NCBI RefSeq assembly: GCF_003576645.1
Contig: NC_044924.1
Coordinates: 19,649,231 to 19,713,230 of the forward strand
Origin: Ipomoea triloba
Taxonomy: Eukaryota > Streptophyta > Magnoliopsida > Solanales > Convolvulaceae
Length of the DNA stretch: 64,000 nt
Reading direction: 5' to 3'
The notes under the pieces were generated by a model. The model was not told the origin of the DNA. It saw nothing but the letters and a program-made list of their open reading frames with translations, and did no database searches. Shown here one piece after another: positions 45,381 through 56,821 of this stretch (the stretch's first letter is position 1; every line of letters begins with the position of its first letter). Position numbers and translations under genes: made by a program.

Positions 45381-46140
45381 TCAAGTCACTTTCATACTCA
45401 AGTGCATAAACAATGTAGTCACTACATCAGGAATGGCTGGTCTTTGTCTAGTAGATGTCCTTAAAGCCGTTTCCTGTTGAGTTTGCACTTGATCATCAAC
45501 TTGAGTTTCAACCTCATCTTCATTTACAATAGCTTCCTCATGTGGAATTGGAGCATCTAGTTGTTGTTGTTCCAAAGTATTTCCATAAGGCTGTAATTGT
45601 AGTAATAGGAACTACAGCAAGGAAAGGATCACTTGATGAACATGGATCCATCAATGACTCCTTAATCTCAACTTTACGAGCTCTCACACTCCCACGGACT
45701 TTGCTATTTTCAATGAAGCAAGCATTACCAGACTCAACAATCATCGTACTATGATTAGGACAATAAAGTATATATCCTTTAGACCTTTCTGGATATCCAA
45801 TGAAATTACCAATAATGGTTATGGAATCCAATTTATTTTCATGTGAATTATATATCCTCACTTTAGCTTGATAGCCCCAAATGTGAAGATCCCTCAAATT
45901 AGGTTTCCTTCCTGTCCACAGTTCATAAGGTCTTTTAAAACAGCCTTACTAGGAACCCTATTGCGTAAATATGCTGTTGTCCTTAATGCATACATTCACA
46001 ATGAAACAGGCAATATACAGTTTATTAATCATACTCCTAACCATTTTCATAAAAGTACGATTTTGCCAATCAAAAGAGCCACATATATCTGTATGTATTA
46101 GGTAATCCCAAGCTTCTTGTGGGTGAGTATTTTGATACAT
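45381..46140 (-). pseudogene. Copia integrase C-terminal region and linker
   Basis: Minus-strand frames at 46140-45958 (HPQEAWDYLIHTDICGSF, core integrase start, changed), 45897-45538 (LHIWGYQAKVRIYNSHENKL, GNFIGYPERSKGY, ILYCPN) and 45575-45381 (acidic linker, TRQRPAIPD) match the Copia integrase-to-RT junction. Frames are split by stops and shifts. Inactive. Confidence 0.7.
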
Positions 46141-46259
46141 GTCTGACTTGCTATCCCTTTATGCAATCGACACATGCATCATTTCAGTCAATAAAATCCA
46201 ATTGAGACAAAATTTTATTAACCTTAATAAGTCCCACTATCCTTAATTTGGATATATGA

Positions 46260-46943
46260 CTAAGCCTTTTTACGCCACAAGAAAGTTAAAGATTCATTCG
46301 GTGCACTTCCTTTAACACTAACCTCACTCATAACATTAAACAAGGAATTAACAAAGTCTGCATTAAGATTGAAACAATATAAAGTATCCAACAAAACACC
46401 ATAACCACAAAAAGGTATTTTGATGATACAAAGAAAATATTTGTTTCCAATCTTAAGGTTAAAACCCAATATGTCCAACCTAGATGCTGAAGCAAGATTT
46501 CTAGAACATTATGGAACATATAGACAATTCTCAAGATCAAAGCAAAAGCATGTATCCAGCTTAAAGCTATAAGTTCCAATACCTTTAATTCTAGCTTTCA
46601 TCTTGTTCACATGAAAAGAAACTTTTCATTTTTCCTTTTGAGGTTGAAACATCAGAAAACCTTGCATAATGTTAGAAACATGTGTTGTAGCATCAGTGTC
46701 TAACCACCAAGTATTAGAAGGAACCTCAATAAAATTGAATTCAAAGCATATTGAAACTGAATGTATACTTCTCCTTTCCATCCAAGTTATCCTCTTCAAG
46801 CATTCAGCCTTCTTGTGCCCAGGTTTGTTACAGAAATAGCATTTATGCACTTTCTGAACGCACCTTGCACCTTCATAGGATGCTTGCCCTTCTTTTACTT
46901 TTAGACTTGCTGCCATTATCACTGACATCATAACTGCCACCAT
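46260..46943 (-). pseudogene. Copia gag zinc knuckle, protease and GAG-pre-integrase region
   Basis: The minus-strand frame 46943-46626 contains the zinc knuckle CYFCNKPGHKKAEC (CX2CX4HX4C) and then the protease site WWLDTDATTH, where the usual D-S-G active site reads D-T-D, predicted to be inactive. The following 46579-46260 frames hold the degraded GAG-pre-integrase part. The gag N-terminus is not identifiable upstream (46944-47350). Confidence 0.75.
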
Positions 46944-47349
46944 TATAGCGTGATAAAATACTGTTCACTGCAACCTTTTATCTCACATATCAATTGCCTT
47001 GAGTTAACAAACCTTTATTCAGACTATGATATATAAACCTTAAGTTTGTATTTAAATCTGCCTTTGGGTCAAATTTAAATACAATGTCAATTTACCGACA
47101 TGCATCATTCACACATACTTGAATGAGATTATTCATCAAGTTCAAATTTAATATATAGGCCATCTTTGTACATGCGCTACATATTAACAAAACAGGAATC
47201 ATAATCTCCTAAATTGTCATTAATCACATGTCTGATCCACCTTTGGGTGACCGCTAGAACCATGTGTTAATGATCACAAATGTTTATCAATCCTTAGTGT
47301 CATTCAATGATGCAAAATATCATGTGTATAATAAACATTTGTAAACATA

Positions 47350-47560
47350 AATAATTATTTAGCTATTACCTTGAGTGGGCCACTTTGGTGACTAACGTAC
47401 TTGCCTTATGCTAATAATTCATTTATGTGAATAAACCTTAATTTATGTTGTAAACATAAACATAAATGATTATTTAGCTATATTTACCATGAGTGGGCCG
47501 CTTTGGCGACTAACACACTCGCCTTATGCTAATAAATCATTTATGCGAATAAACCTTAAT
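47350..47560. repeat. About 105-bp tandem repeat within the Copia interior, two copies
   Basis: A block containing GAGTGGGCC, CTTTGG, GACTAAC and CGCCTTATGCTAATAA (TGCCTTATGCTAATAA in the first copy) flanked by ATAAACATAAAT and AATAAACCTTAATTTAT occurs twice with scattered differences. Non-coding in the frames I read. Confidence 0.6.
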
Positions 47561-48605
47561 TTATATGTCGTTCTATTATAACATATAAATTAAGAGTGGA
47601 TCAAATCTCCATCCATAATTGATCCTTTATATATACATATGAGCCCAGAATTTAAAGCTAGTCCAAATGCTTTAAACAAACCGTAAGGGCCCAAATTTAT
47701 ATATAATCCCTTATATTTTAAGCCCAAATTAAATGAGCCTAGAATTTAAAGCAAGTCCATAATACCTTAAATAACCAAACAGACTCAAATTAATTGGCCC
47801 AACAAAATAATCCTCATTTTGTCTTTTCCTCTTCATACCTCCCACGGAGCCGGCCGGAAATCGGAGAAGCTCCACCGTATGCCCTCCGTCGTGAGAACCC
47901 AGCTACGCCACCATAGCCGTTTGTAACTCCAAGTTTGATTCCATTGCAGTAGTTGATTCCAACATTCATACAAATAATCCAGTAATAGGAGTACAAATAC
48001 GTAATATTCAATTCCAGAAACCAACCAAAACAACTTATATATAATCAAACAGTACATGTATATATTTGTTGGTTTCAATTGATTTTGATTCCACAAACAT
48101 ATTTATGTGAACAAGCCTTAATTTATATGTCGTTCTCTTATAACATATAATATATGATTAAACAAATCTTAATTTATATGTCATTCTCTTATAACATATA
48201 ATACATGATTTGATAAGCATACATAACATACATAAATCATATACAGTTGACATATATGTATGATGATTCCAAGAAAAATATTGATTCGAAATCAATAATT
48301 ATACATTTATATATATACAACGCTACACATGTTGATTCCAGTAAAACATGCAAACAATTCATATATATAAATAAATTAAACATCAACAGTTATCACATAC
48401 AAAATCAATTGTATATATATATATATGTTTGTCGTGTGCATTTGACGATATTGTATGCATATGCGACGTGGTATGTACGTATCGCACGAAATCAATGAAA
48501 CCTTATAATTTCGTACCAGTGATCAATACATCATCAAATCCATAATTAATTAAAAATCCCCAAATATCAAGAACCCTAATTTTAGTGATTAATTAATTTA
48601 CAAAT
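47561..48605. other. Copia 5' leader, non-coding
   Basis: Sequence between the gag remnant and the primer site. It includes a short GC-rich island at 47840-47920 and AT-rich microsatellite-like stretches. Small minus-strand frames here have no domain. Confidence 0.5.
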
Positions 48606-48606
48606 A

Positions 48607-48619
48607 GGCTCTGATACCA
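48607..48619 (-). other. Copia primer binding site
   Basis: On the minus strand this reads TGGTATCAGAGCC, complementary to the 3' end of initiator methionine tRNA, 2 nt inside the 5' LTR. It fixes the element's orientation. Confidence 0.9.
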
Positions 48620-48621
48620 AA

Positions 48622-49210
48622 TGTTAATTAAAACCTTTATGCGCTTATAACTTGAATGCGGAAGCACAAATAATAATGAACCGCATTGTAAATCAAATTA
48701 ATCAACTAAACAATGTTCATGATTATGGATCTTTAATTAAAACAAGAATAAAGATAAAGACTTACTTGATTCCATTGGAGACGTAATCTCTAACCTGAAT
48801 AATCAAGAATGTTTCACCTCTCTGATCTGTATGCCTTAATCACCTCCTAATAATATGGAGACTAGAAAACTCAAAGACTAGAAACTTATGATTGGAAAAA
48901 CCATATGATCTCTAGAGTTTTCCTGGGTATTTATAGATGTGATGAGAACCCCTCTTTAAAGAGGAATGGGAAACTTCCTTTAAGGAATATAAATCCCTCT
49001 AGGAATGTGAAACCTCCTTTTAGGAGAACTCATATCCTTTTTCCATTATACATCTTTTAACCCTTATATACTTAAATTTTAATAGAATGAGAGGGAGGGA
49101 ATTTCACCTAGTAATTCCGCCTTTATACATCACTAATCATCAACGTGAGTCCTTATGGAATTACAACCTTTATTATATAAATCAATGTTAGGAAATAATT
49201 ATTTATAACA
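48622..49210 (-). repeat. Copia 5' LTR
   Basis: 589 bp, matching 43484-44077 with a limited number of substitutions (for example near 48663, 48681 and 48830). Confidence 0.93.
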
Positions 49211-50710
49211 TCCTCAAAAATTCGAATGTGTGTGTTGCCTTCCTCCATCCCATTTGCCAATCTCCAATTCGCCAGAAAGGAGAGGGTGGTATTAGACATT
49301 ATGCTCAAACCAACTGCAGTACCTTTCCACACTTTATCATTCTTGTTCCCCCACAAACCCTAGCATAGCATTATGAATTTGGTTGCATTTCTCTTCATTA
49401 AGCAAAGTAATGATATAAAAAAATCATTCCACCATATTACCTTGAGCATGCCGCACCGCAAGTAGACCGATACTGCTCCACAGAGATCCCACCTCAGGAT
49501 ATTCAACAAAAAGGTGGTAAGCTGACTCTGCCACCAATCCGCACAAATGACATACTTGAGAACAAGGGACTCTACGCTTATTCAAAGCATCACAAATAGG
49601 TAAGAATGTAGAGTCTAGCTGCCAACAAAACAACTTAACCTTAGGCGGTACCTGCAAATTCCATATGCGACTCCAGGGATGAACACATGGGACCTCACCC
49701 ACAAGCAATCTATAGCAAGATTTGACTGTATATAGTCCCTTCGAATCCCAGTGCCAAGCCCAGCTGTCAGGAGTTTTTCGTATGCTGACCGGGATGTTTA
49801 AAATGAGGGTTGCATCTCGATCGTTAAAAATATCATGTACACAATCAAGGTCCCATCCCGTCCCTTGCTCATCAAACAGAGATGAAACTGTGGCATTTGC
49901 GATACTTTCCGGCAAATTGGTGGTAATATAAGGACCATCATCAACTCGCAGCCACATATCTTTACCTATTTTGATGGACATGCCATTACCAACACTTCGT
50001 CTACACCCACACTTGATAATATCCTGGACCTCCATTAGGCCATGCCAAATAAAAGATGGATTACTATCGACCGTAGCAAGGAAAGAGATGTGAGGGTAGT
50101 ACCTGCTTTTAAACACTTGTGCCACTAAAGAATTTGGTTTTGTAACAAGGCACCATGCCTGCTTGCCCAATAATGCCAAATTTATTTCTCTCAACTTTCT
50201 GAACCCTAGTCCTCCCCTTGCTTTCGGAACACTCAGCCCATGCCAAGATCGCCATCTTACTCCCTTTCCCGTACCAATCGCACCAGTCCACCAATATTTG
50301 TTCATCAAGGACTCAATATCTCTGCACAAACCTACTGGAAGTAGAAATACCATCATGGCATAACATGGAATTGCTTGGAGGACATTTTTCAACAATACCT
50401 CTCGGCCTGCCTGGGAAAGAAATCTAGAGTTCCAGCTTCGAATTCGACTCAAAATCTTCTCTTTTATGAATCCCAGAATTGCCTTTTTATTCTTCCCCAC
50501 AAGAGAAGGGAGGCCTAGATATCTCACTGTTGTATCGCCTTGACTAACACCCAGAGTCCTTACAACTTCATCTTTGTTCTCTTGACTTACATTGGAGCTA
50601 AAACACACTAGAGATTTATCAAAGTTTATGCATTGCCCCGATGCGCTGGAATAGGTTTCAAGAATTGACTTCATTTGCATACTTTCCAATCTGTTGGCCT
50701 GCATGAATAA
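49211..50710 (-). mobile_element. LINE 1, upstream segment: RT C-terminal part and zinc-binding RT domain
   Basis: The minus-strand frame from 50704 to 49424 reads SSASGQCINFDKS, YLGLPSLVGKNKKAILGFIK, SRFLSQAGREVLLKNVLQAI, MNKYWWTG, ARGGLGFRKLREINLALLGKQ. It then gives the zf-RVT domain (PPKVKLFCWQ, CHLCGLVAESAYHLF), typical of plant LINE ORF2. It begins just after the position of the FADD catalytic motif, so the element is 5' truncated inside the reverse transcriptase. A frameshift near 49424 leads to the region that continues (WGNKNDKVWKG, FLANWR) to 49211, where Copia interrupts; the protein resumes at 43483. It cannot transpose by itself. Confidence 0.9.
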
Positions 50711-51289
50711 GAAACAACGAATAAGAGATGAGAGATTACTACATTATAATCTTATTAGAATCAATTGCAAATTACTTGTTAGGTTGCCTCTTTTGATTTG
50801 CAAGTTGTTTGAAGCTGATTATAATATATTTTTATTTCTTTTACAAGTAGTATTACATTTTTCTTATAAAATTATTAAATTCATATTCATTTTGTGTTGT
50901 GACATTATCACATTAATTTTGTTTATTTAAATTTTATGTAATTTTTTAAGTATAGTACTTATTTGATTAATTGATAAGGATGCCGCCAAGGACCTTGTGG
51001 TCCAGTGGCACCAAGTTACTCCCTCATATGAGAGGTTAAATTTTATTTTGTTCAATTTAATCTTGAAATATTAAAAAAAAATATAAAAGTTAAAAAACAG
51101 TAAATAAATTTGTGCATGTATTTTTTCACAGTAAATACATTATTCTAACTCATAAAATACATTATCTTACCCAGAAAGTTCATTATTCTAACACATAAAT
51201 GGATGAGCAGTCATCGTTATTAACTAACGAAATTTTTTTAAAACGTCAAGACGACATCGTTGTGGGCCGCTATGTGTATAATTTGCCTA
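50711..51289. other. AT-rich intergenic, nothing recognised
   Basis: No open frame with a domain and no clear repeat ends. The join between the LINE 5' truncation and NLR-flank sequence lies within it. Confidence 0.4.
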
Positions 51290-51605
51290 CAATCCTAGTT
51301 TGGGCTTACACTAGAGTCAGGGTTGTATAGTTGCATATAAAAAAAATAAAGTGGTGTTTGGTTGGAGACTTTTGCACCCTACTATGAATTTTGATACTTA
51401 TTATCATGTTTCTTTGCCTATTTTTGTTATCGTACTATTGAAATCAACTTCTTTAGTAATTACAAAACCCATTACCATTTTACTCCTCTACTTTTGAACA
51501 ATGGAATAAAAAATAAAGGAGAAAAATAAAAAAAAAATGACATTGTCCATGCATTAAATATAGAATCTTAATATATATACACATATATGTATGTGTATAT
51601 ATTTG

Positions 51606-51667
<62 letters not shown>

Positions 51668-52720
51668 TTAATTAATTAATTAATTATTTATTTATTTAGA
51701 ATCAAATTCTTATTTAATACCAAACAAAGTGACTCTTTCTACTTACTCATTACCATTATTAAGTATTTGATTCTCATTATCATTCTGATTCCAATGTTTG
51801 AACAAAACACACCCTAATGGTTAAGATTTAATGATTCTTCATTAATGGAATAAACCTATAGATCATCGAGTATCCAGAATGTGATCATTGGCAAGGTATT
51901 TCATTTGCTGCTTATATGTGATCATCATACTACTTTACATATCTATTTCTTTTCTTTCTTGCAATTAATCTTGAGTACAAATGTGCATTTGCAGATTGGT
52001 ATGTCAGTTTAATACATTTTTGAAAATGTTTCAAACAAGGAAGCCGCTAGTGGTAAAGTATTAATTGAAGATCTAAATGTATATAAGAATTGTTTGGTTA
52101 TATCATTATAATTGAAGGATGTGTTTCGTTTCATCTAAAACTTTATTAGATCCATTTCAGACATTATATTAAATCAAAGATTTTACAGTGATATTAGTTT
52201 CAAAGATAAGGCTTTCAAATCCTATAGCGAATATTTAGGTTATTTTATTTACCATTTTACTTTAAGCTATTGAATGCTCTAGACTACAATAATGCATCGT
52301 ATTTTTTAAATTACTTGGAAAAATTGTAATTTTTTTTAATAGAATGAATATTAGACAGATGTTGCTATGCAGATTCGAGACTGACAACATGAAATGAGAA
52401 ACTAAAAATTTGAGGTTAGAAGCTACAACGTGTGATATATACATTCTCAATTATTTAATACTTTTCCATTCCATATGGATGCTAACTCTCAGTACAAATT
52501 AAACTTGTTATTTCTTTTTATGATTTGATCTCATTTTGTTTTCTCTATTTTGCACATCTGTTTTTTCATAGATCAAAATCCCGAATATAATGAATCACAA
52601 ATAGAAGAATTTATCTAGACAACTTGGTCTGGCTTGCAGTGAATTAACAATTATTTTAAAATGGTGTGTTCAAGGCTGCATTTGTCTTTGTATCTGCAAT
52701 TACATCTGCATGCCAAATGA
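51290..52720 (+). pseudogene. NLR unit D: 3' flank and LRR type 1 scrap
   Basis: Blocks match the 3' flanks of the other units: GGGCTTACACTAGAGTCAGG (also at 40848), TTAAGATTTAATGATTC (also at 38189), the stretch at 52190-52330 (also at 100-260), and the end of the LRR type 1 fragment at 52370-52415 ending in GAG before GTTAGAAGC. An exon-2-like ATCAAAATCCCGAATATAAT follows TTTCATAG at 52571. It is evidence for at least a fourth unit, now without an NB-ARC. Confidence 0.6.
51608..51662. repeat. (TA)n microsatellite
   Basis: A long uninterrupted TA run within unit D flank DNA. Confidence 0.9.
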
Positions 52721-53920
52721 TAGTGTAGCTTTAGGTGAGTGAAATGTGGAATGTATGTGGTATATAAGGTGTAAAACAAGGAAAAGAGAATTCCCCGAAT
52801 GTCGGTCCCAAGGAAGGCAAATTGGAGTCGAATAACGTGTTGGCATTTGGGAAGTTAAGAGATAAGAGTCACATGAATGGCGGAGGAGTGAAAATGTCAT
52901 AAAAACAACGGACACTATCTAGAACTAAATAAAGTAAACTATGAAAGGGGAAACGGGGAGTGGGGCTCTTAACTAGCATATATGGTCGACACTACTAATG
53001 GGTTTGTACACAACGCGATTCGGACTCGACTAGGGAGTTCACGGCACATCACCGAGTGGCGTCACACTCGGACTCCCACATCCTCAGTCGGTTGGGGCAT
53101 TACACCGAACACCTTGTCTACCACTCCTCCCGGGCCTAATCCTTCCAGATAGAGGGCGGGGATGTGGATGAGTTGGACTCGTGAGACGCCGCTATCGCGT
53201 ATACACTCACTTTCATGGGGTTTGCTACCTAATGCGGCCACACTTAGGCACAAAGCATATAAAACATAAACCACACAAGTATTTGAATCCAAGTTCAACA
53301 AGCCTACAATTTTTAGAAAATATCTTAACAAATCAACCACACAATTAGCCTGGGGCCACCAATCCCGTATCTAACTTAAGCAAACATCAAAAGAAATAAC
53401 AAGAGAAAGCAATAAAGGATAAAAAAATGATAATGAAATTAAACAAGATAAAAGTAGAGAAGAGTTAACATTCGAATCTAGTAATCCTATTACATCTTGC
53501 TCTCATCCATCTAGCTAAATCTATCATGGGAGAATCAATCTAAGCTAAGGAAATGGAGGATTTCCCCCAAAGGGGAAAAGACAAAGGGAATTCAGATCTG
53601 GAAAATTAGGGCTCTCCTTCTCAAATGCAGGGGAAGGGTTTAAATAGCCTATTCAAAGTCAAAATTCCGAAGTTGCCCTTAATGGCCCGATCCACGTCTC
53701 ATCCATGCGTGGATGGGGGAGTGGACGCGTACTGGAATTGGTCCACGCCTCCTTCACGCGTGGGGCACTCGTGGTTGGATCCTGCCCGGTTACTTCTTCG
53801 TTTGTTGCTTCCTTTCGGCCTCGGATCCCGTTCCGCCCTGTGGGAATGACTTCAAAACACACTATAAAGTTAAATAATGACATAAATCCAAAACTTGAAG
53901 GATTATAAAATTTGAAAAAT
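52721..53920. other. Unclassified, probably retroelement-derived sequence
   Basis: The NLR-flank homology stops at about 52720. What follows has a different composition, moderately GC-rich with blocks such as CGAGTGGCGTCACACTCGG and a direct/inverted ACGCGTGG region (53700-53765). Frames up to 92 codons show no domain. LTR or leader sequence is plausible, but no matching terminus or target duplication was found. Confidence 0.35.
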
Positions 53921-55950
53921 AATAATAATCTATAACAACTATATACTTTTCACAATTGAAAGGTTTTAACTTGTATTCCCAATACAAAAAGATTCAATGC
54001 ATATAGTAAACTTTACGAGAACTAGTCTTAAAATTGTAAATTCTAATCATATCAGAACCATATGATATGTTGACATTTACAAAATAAATTCTCACAAAAA
54101 CAAATTGCATAATTTAAATCATAATATTATGCACTTAATTTAATTATATGCATAATACAAACTCATTAAAAATATGAATCAAATATTCATACTCAATCAA
54201 AGTGGGCATCTCAATCCAAAACCAATAATGACAACGATGTTACGACATACTGATTCCTCAGTTCAAAGACCGATTACCGTTATTACTGAAATAACACTTA
54301 TGTAACAGTAATAACTGAACAATCAATTTCCTTAATCGTAACCCCTGATATTTGATAGTAATAACTATAAAATGTTAAAAAATGTTATCATTATTAACAC
54401 ATATATTTTGGATCAAAAACCAGATTGCTTCAAAATTATGATTTCAAATCATACTACCAAAATCCAAAACTAATAATGATAGTGACGGTGCAAATCATTG
54501 ATCCATCGATTCAAAAATCGATAATCGTTATTACTATAATAATTCTAATAATTATTACTTAGTAGTAATAACGAAATAATCAATTACTTTAATCGTAACC
54601 GAACAACGTTCAGTAATAATAATAATTATTATTATTATTAAATGTTACAAAATATCATCATTATTACTCTAAATTTTTTGGATAAGTAAATTCAAAGGAA
54701 TTTGAAAATATGATTCTCAAAATCATAATCGAAATTATTATGGCAAGACTAAAAAACAATAATCAATTGTCATAAACACACAAGCTTTTCCAAATTGCGA
54801 TACAAAATCACACTCCATAATAAAAAAATTATCAAATTATGACAAAAATTTCAATGAATAGTCATAATCACCACATAATATTATAACAATTAGGAGATTT
54901 GAAATGGAAAAATAAATTGCTAAAACCGCAGGCCTTTAAAATATTTTTCGGGAAAGTTTTTTTTTTTTTTAACTTAATAAAATTAAAAAACCGAAAAAAA
55001 CTTTAGTGTTGAAAAATGTAAAAACTAATATTTTTCAACTTTTATTAATTGATATAAAGGCATAATTAAAAGCGGCTCTTGACTAAAACTTTATTGATGT
55101 TATTAACAAAATAACAACAATCAGTCACAAAAAATAGCAATTTTATCTTTATCGTAACAATATACCAATATGATAACAATTGGACCTAAAAAGCTTGTTC
55201 AATTACCACTAATGTTATTATTCAAGCAATTTATTATACACCGCAATACCGCAATATTAAATTAAAATTCAAAAAACAAATTATGCAATTAACATGATAT
55301 GCAATTCCCAAGTATACTCCCAGGAAAGTTGGTTGGGCTAAGGCCCATTAAAAACCAACTCCTTAGACAGAGTAGGATTTCAAGGGAACTTACAGCACAT
55401 TGGCCAATTGTAAAGTTTTCCTCCCAAGAAAACTTTTCCCGAGTCATGCAATTTCACATTATAGCATAATTGTTCTGAAGGTGTTAATGATGTTCACGGT
55501 ATAGAAAAAGGCTTTAAGGGTAGTTGAACTTTTGAACTTAATGTACTAACCTTCAGGCATTACCGTAGTTGTACTAAACTGTATGTACTATGTAATATGC
55601 TAAAGTCCAATATACTAAGGAATTTCACTAATTCCTAAATATGCTTTTCTAAGGCATAATATAAATTGCATAATTAAAACTAAATATTATGCTAATTGGA
55701 CATAAAGCGCATATTACAAAAATATAGATTTCATATTAAACAACAAATTGCATAAAACATTATAGCAATTTAACAAATATGAACATATATTAAATAATAA
55801 AATTAAATTCAATTTGCAATTTGAATGAATATTTCAATTAAAGACTATATAATTTTCAAAACAAATTGCATATTGAATAAAAATAATATATGCAAATAAT
55901 AGGCCCAAACAATTTTTTTTAATAGAATGGGTCAGCCCATTAGACCAGAC
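53921..55950. other. AT-rich sequence with a diverged internal repeat, no gene
   Basis: Two related blocks at about 54190-54430 and 54460-54690 share motifs such as CCAAAA.TAATAATGA, CGTTATTACT, ATCGTAACC and AAATGTTA.AAAAT. No coding frame. Together with the GC-rich block that follows, it resembles the leader side of an LTR retroelement. Confidence 0.4.
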
Positions 55951-55959
55951 CCGGCCCAA

Positions 55960-56500
55960 CACCTAACTTAATCAAAAGACCTAGCAAGCAGCAGCCGCAA
56001 GGGTAATCAGAAGCGAGAGCCGATCGAGGGAGAGATCGCCGGCAGTCACCTCCGATCCACGCCGTTCGCCGGGAGAAGCAACGGAGCACCGCCGCTAGCC
56101 ACTCTCACCCGCGACCCAACGCCGCCGACCCTCCGCCGTCTCCATCCGGCCACGGCCGTCAAGCAGCGCCATCCTCCCAGCCGTGAGAGAAGCAGCGGCA
56201 AGCCCAGGCCGGGAAGCCAGTCTCGCCACTCGCCGGACCGAGGAGCAGCGTCGCCGGCGCGGTCACTGGATATCCGAAAGATTGGAGTCCAAAATGGCGA
56301 TTCAATGCCAGGTTTATTTTTTTATAGAACTGTTTCGCCGATTGTTCGCTGTTTGGCCGGAAAAAACTGATTGGCCGAAAAAGAGGCTCACCAGCGACCG
56401 CACCGCCCCATGGCGGCGATTGAGGTCGCCGGAAAATGAGGGACGCCGGCGACCCGAATGGTTGCCGGCCAAAAATCCCCAAAAATTTCCATATGCCTCT
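55960..56500. other. GC-rich block, no reliable gene
   Basis: Abruptly GC-rich (many GCCGCC, CGCCGG). It lies after AGGCCCAAAC and CCCGGCCCAACACC, phrases also found before the smaller GC-rich island in the Copia leader at 47790-47920. I infer a related retroelement leader. Overlapping frames on both strands (56183-56542 plus, 56632-56159 minus) are compositional. Confidence 0.35.
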
Positions 56501-56821
56501 TTTTTTTTTCTTTTTTTTTTTAAATACCAAAAAACAGAATAGATATACAAAATTTATGCGGAAATTTGTATATAATATTCTATGAAAAACACATTTATAT
56601 ATATATAAATGTTCATACACATAATCATACATATATATAAATAATATGTAAACTGGAATTATATAAACATATACAGATGCTCAAATATTTATATCTGAGT
56701 AAATTTTTTTCAAATATTTTTTTTAAATACCAACTATTTTGAGCCTATTATATCTGGCACTCAAAATAGTTCGCTGTGTATAAGGATATCTATTCAAGAA
56801 ATTAAAGATGCTTTATTTGAT

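Larger units (their letters stand above)
43484..49210 (-). mobile_element. Copia LTR retrotransposon, full length, degenerate
   Basis: Two LTRs (43484-44077 and 48622-49210, TGTTAAT...TAACA) bound a 5.7-kb element flanked by the perfect 5-bp duplication TCCTC (43479-43483, 49211-49215). Next to the right LTR is the complement of TGGTATCAGAGCC, a methionine-initiator tRNA primer site. Next to the left LTR is the complement of a purine tract (AAGTGGGAGAC). The element therefore reads on the minus strand, 5' LTR on the right. Coding remains follow the Copia order: gag knuckle, protease, integrase, RT, RNase H. The LTRs differ at a modest number of sites, so insertion is not recent. It split LINE 1. 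Confidence 0.95.

Noticed and set aside
51340..51820. hAT MITE suggested by GGTGTTTGG and AAACACACC near the ends
   Set aside because: The inverted repeats pair poorly and no 8-bp target duplication was found.
56159..56632. 157-codon minus ORF and 119-codon plus ORF in the same GC-rich block
   Set aside because: Overlapping compositional frames with a homopolymer tract; no domain or start context.
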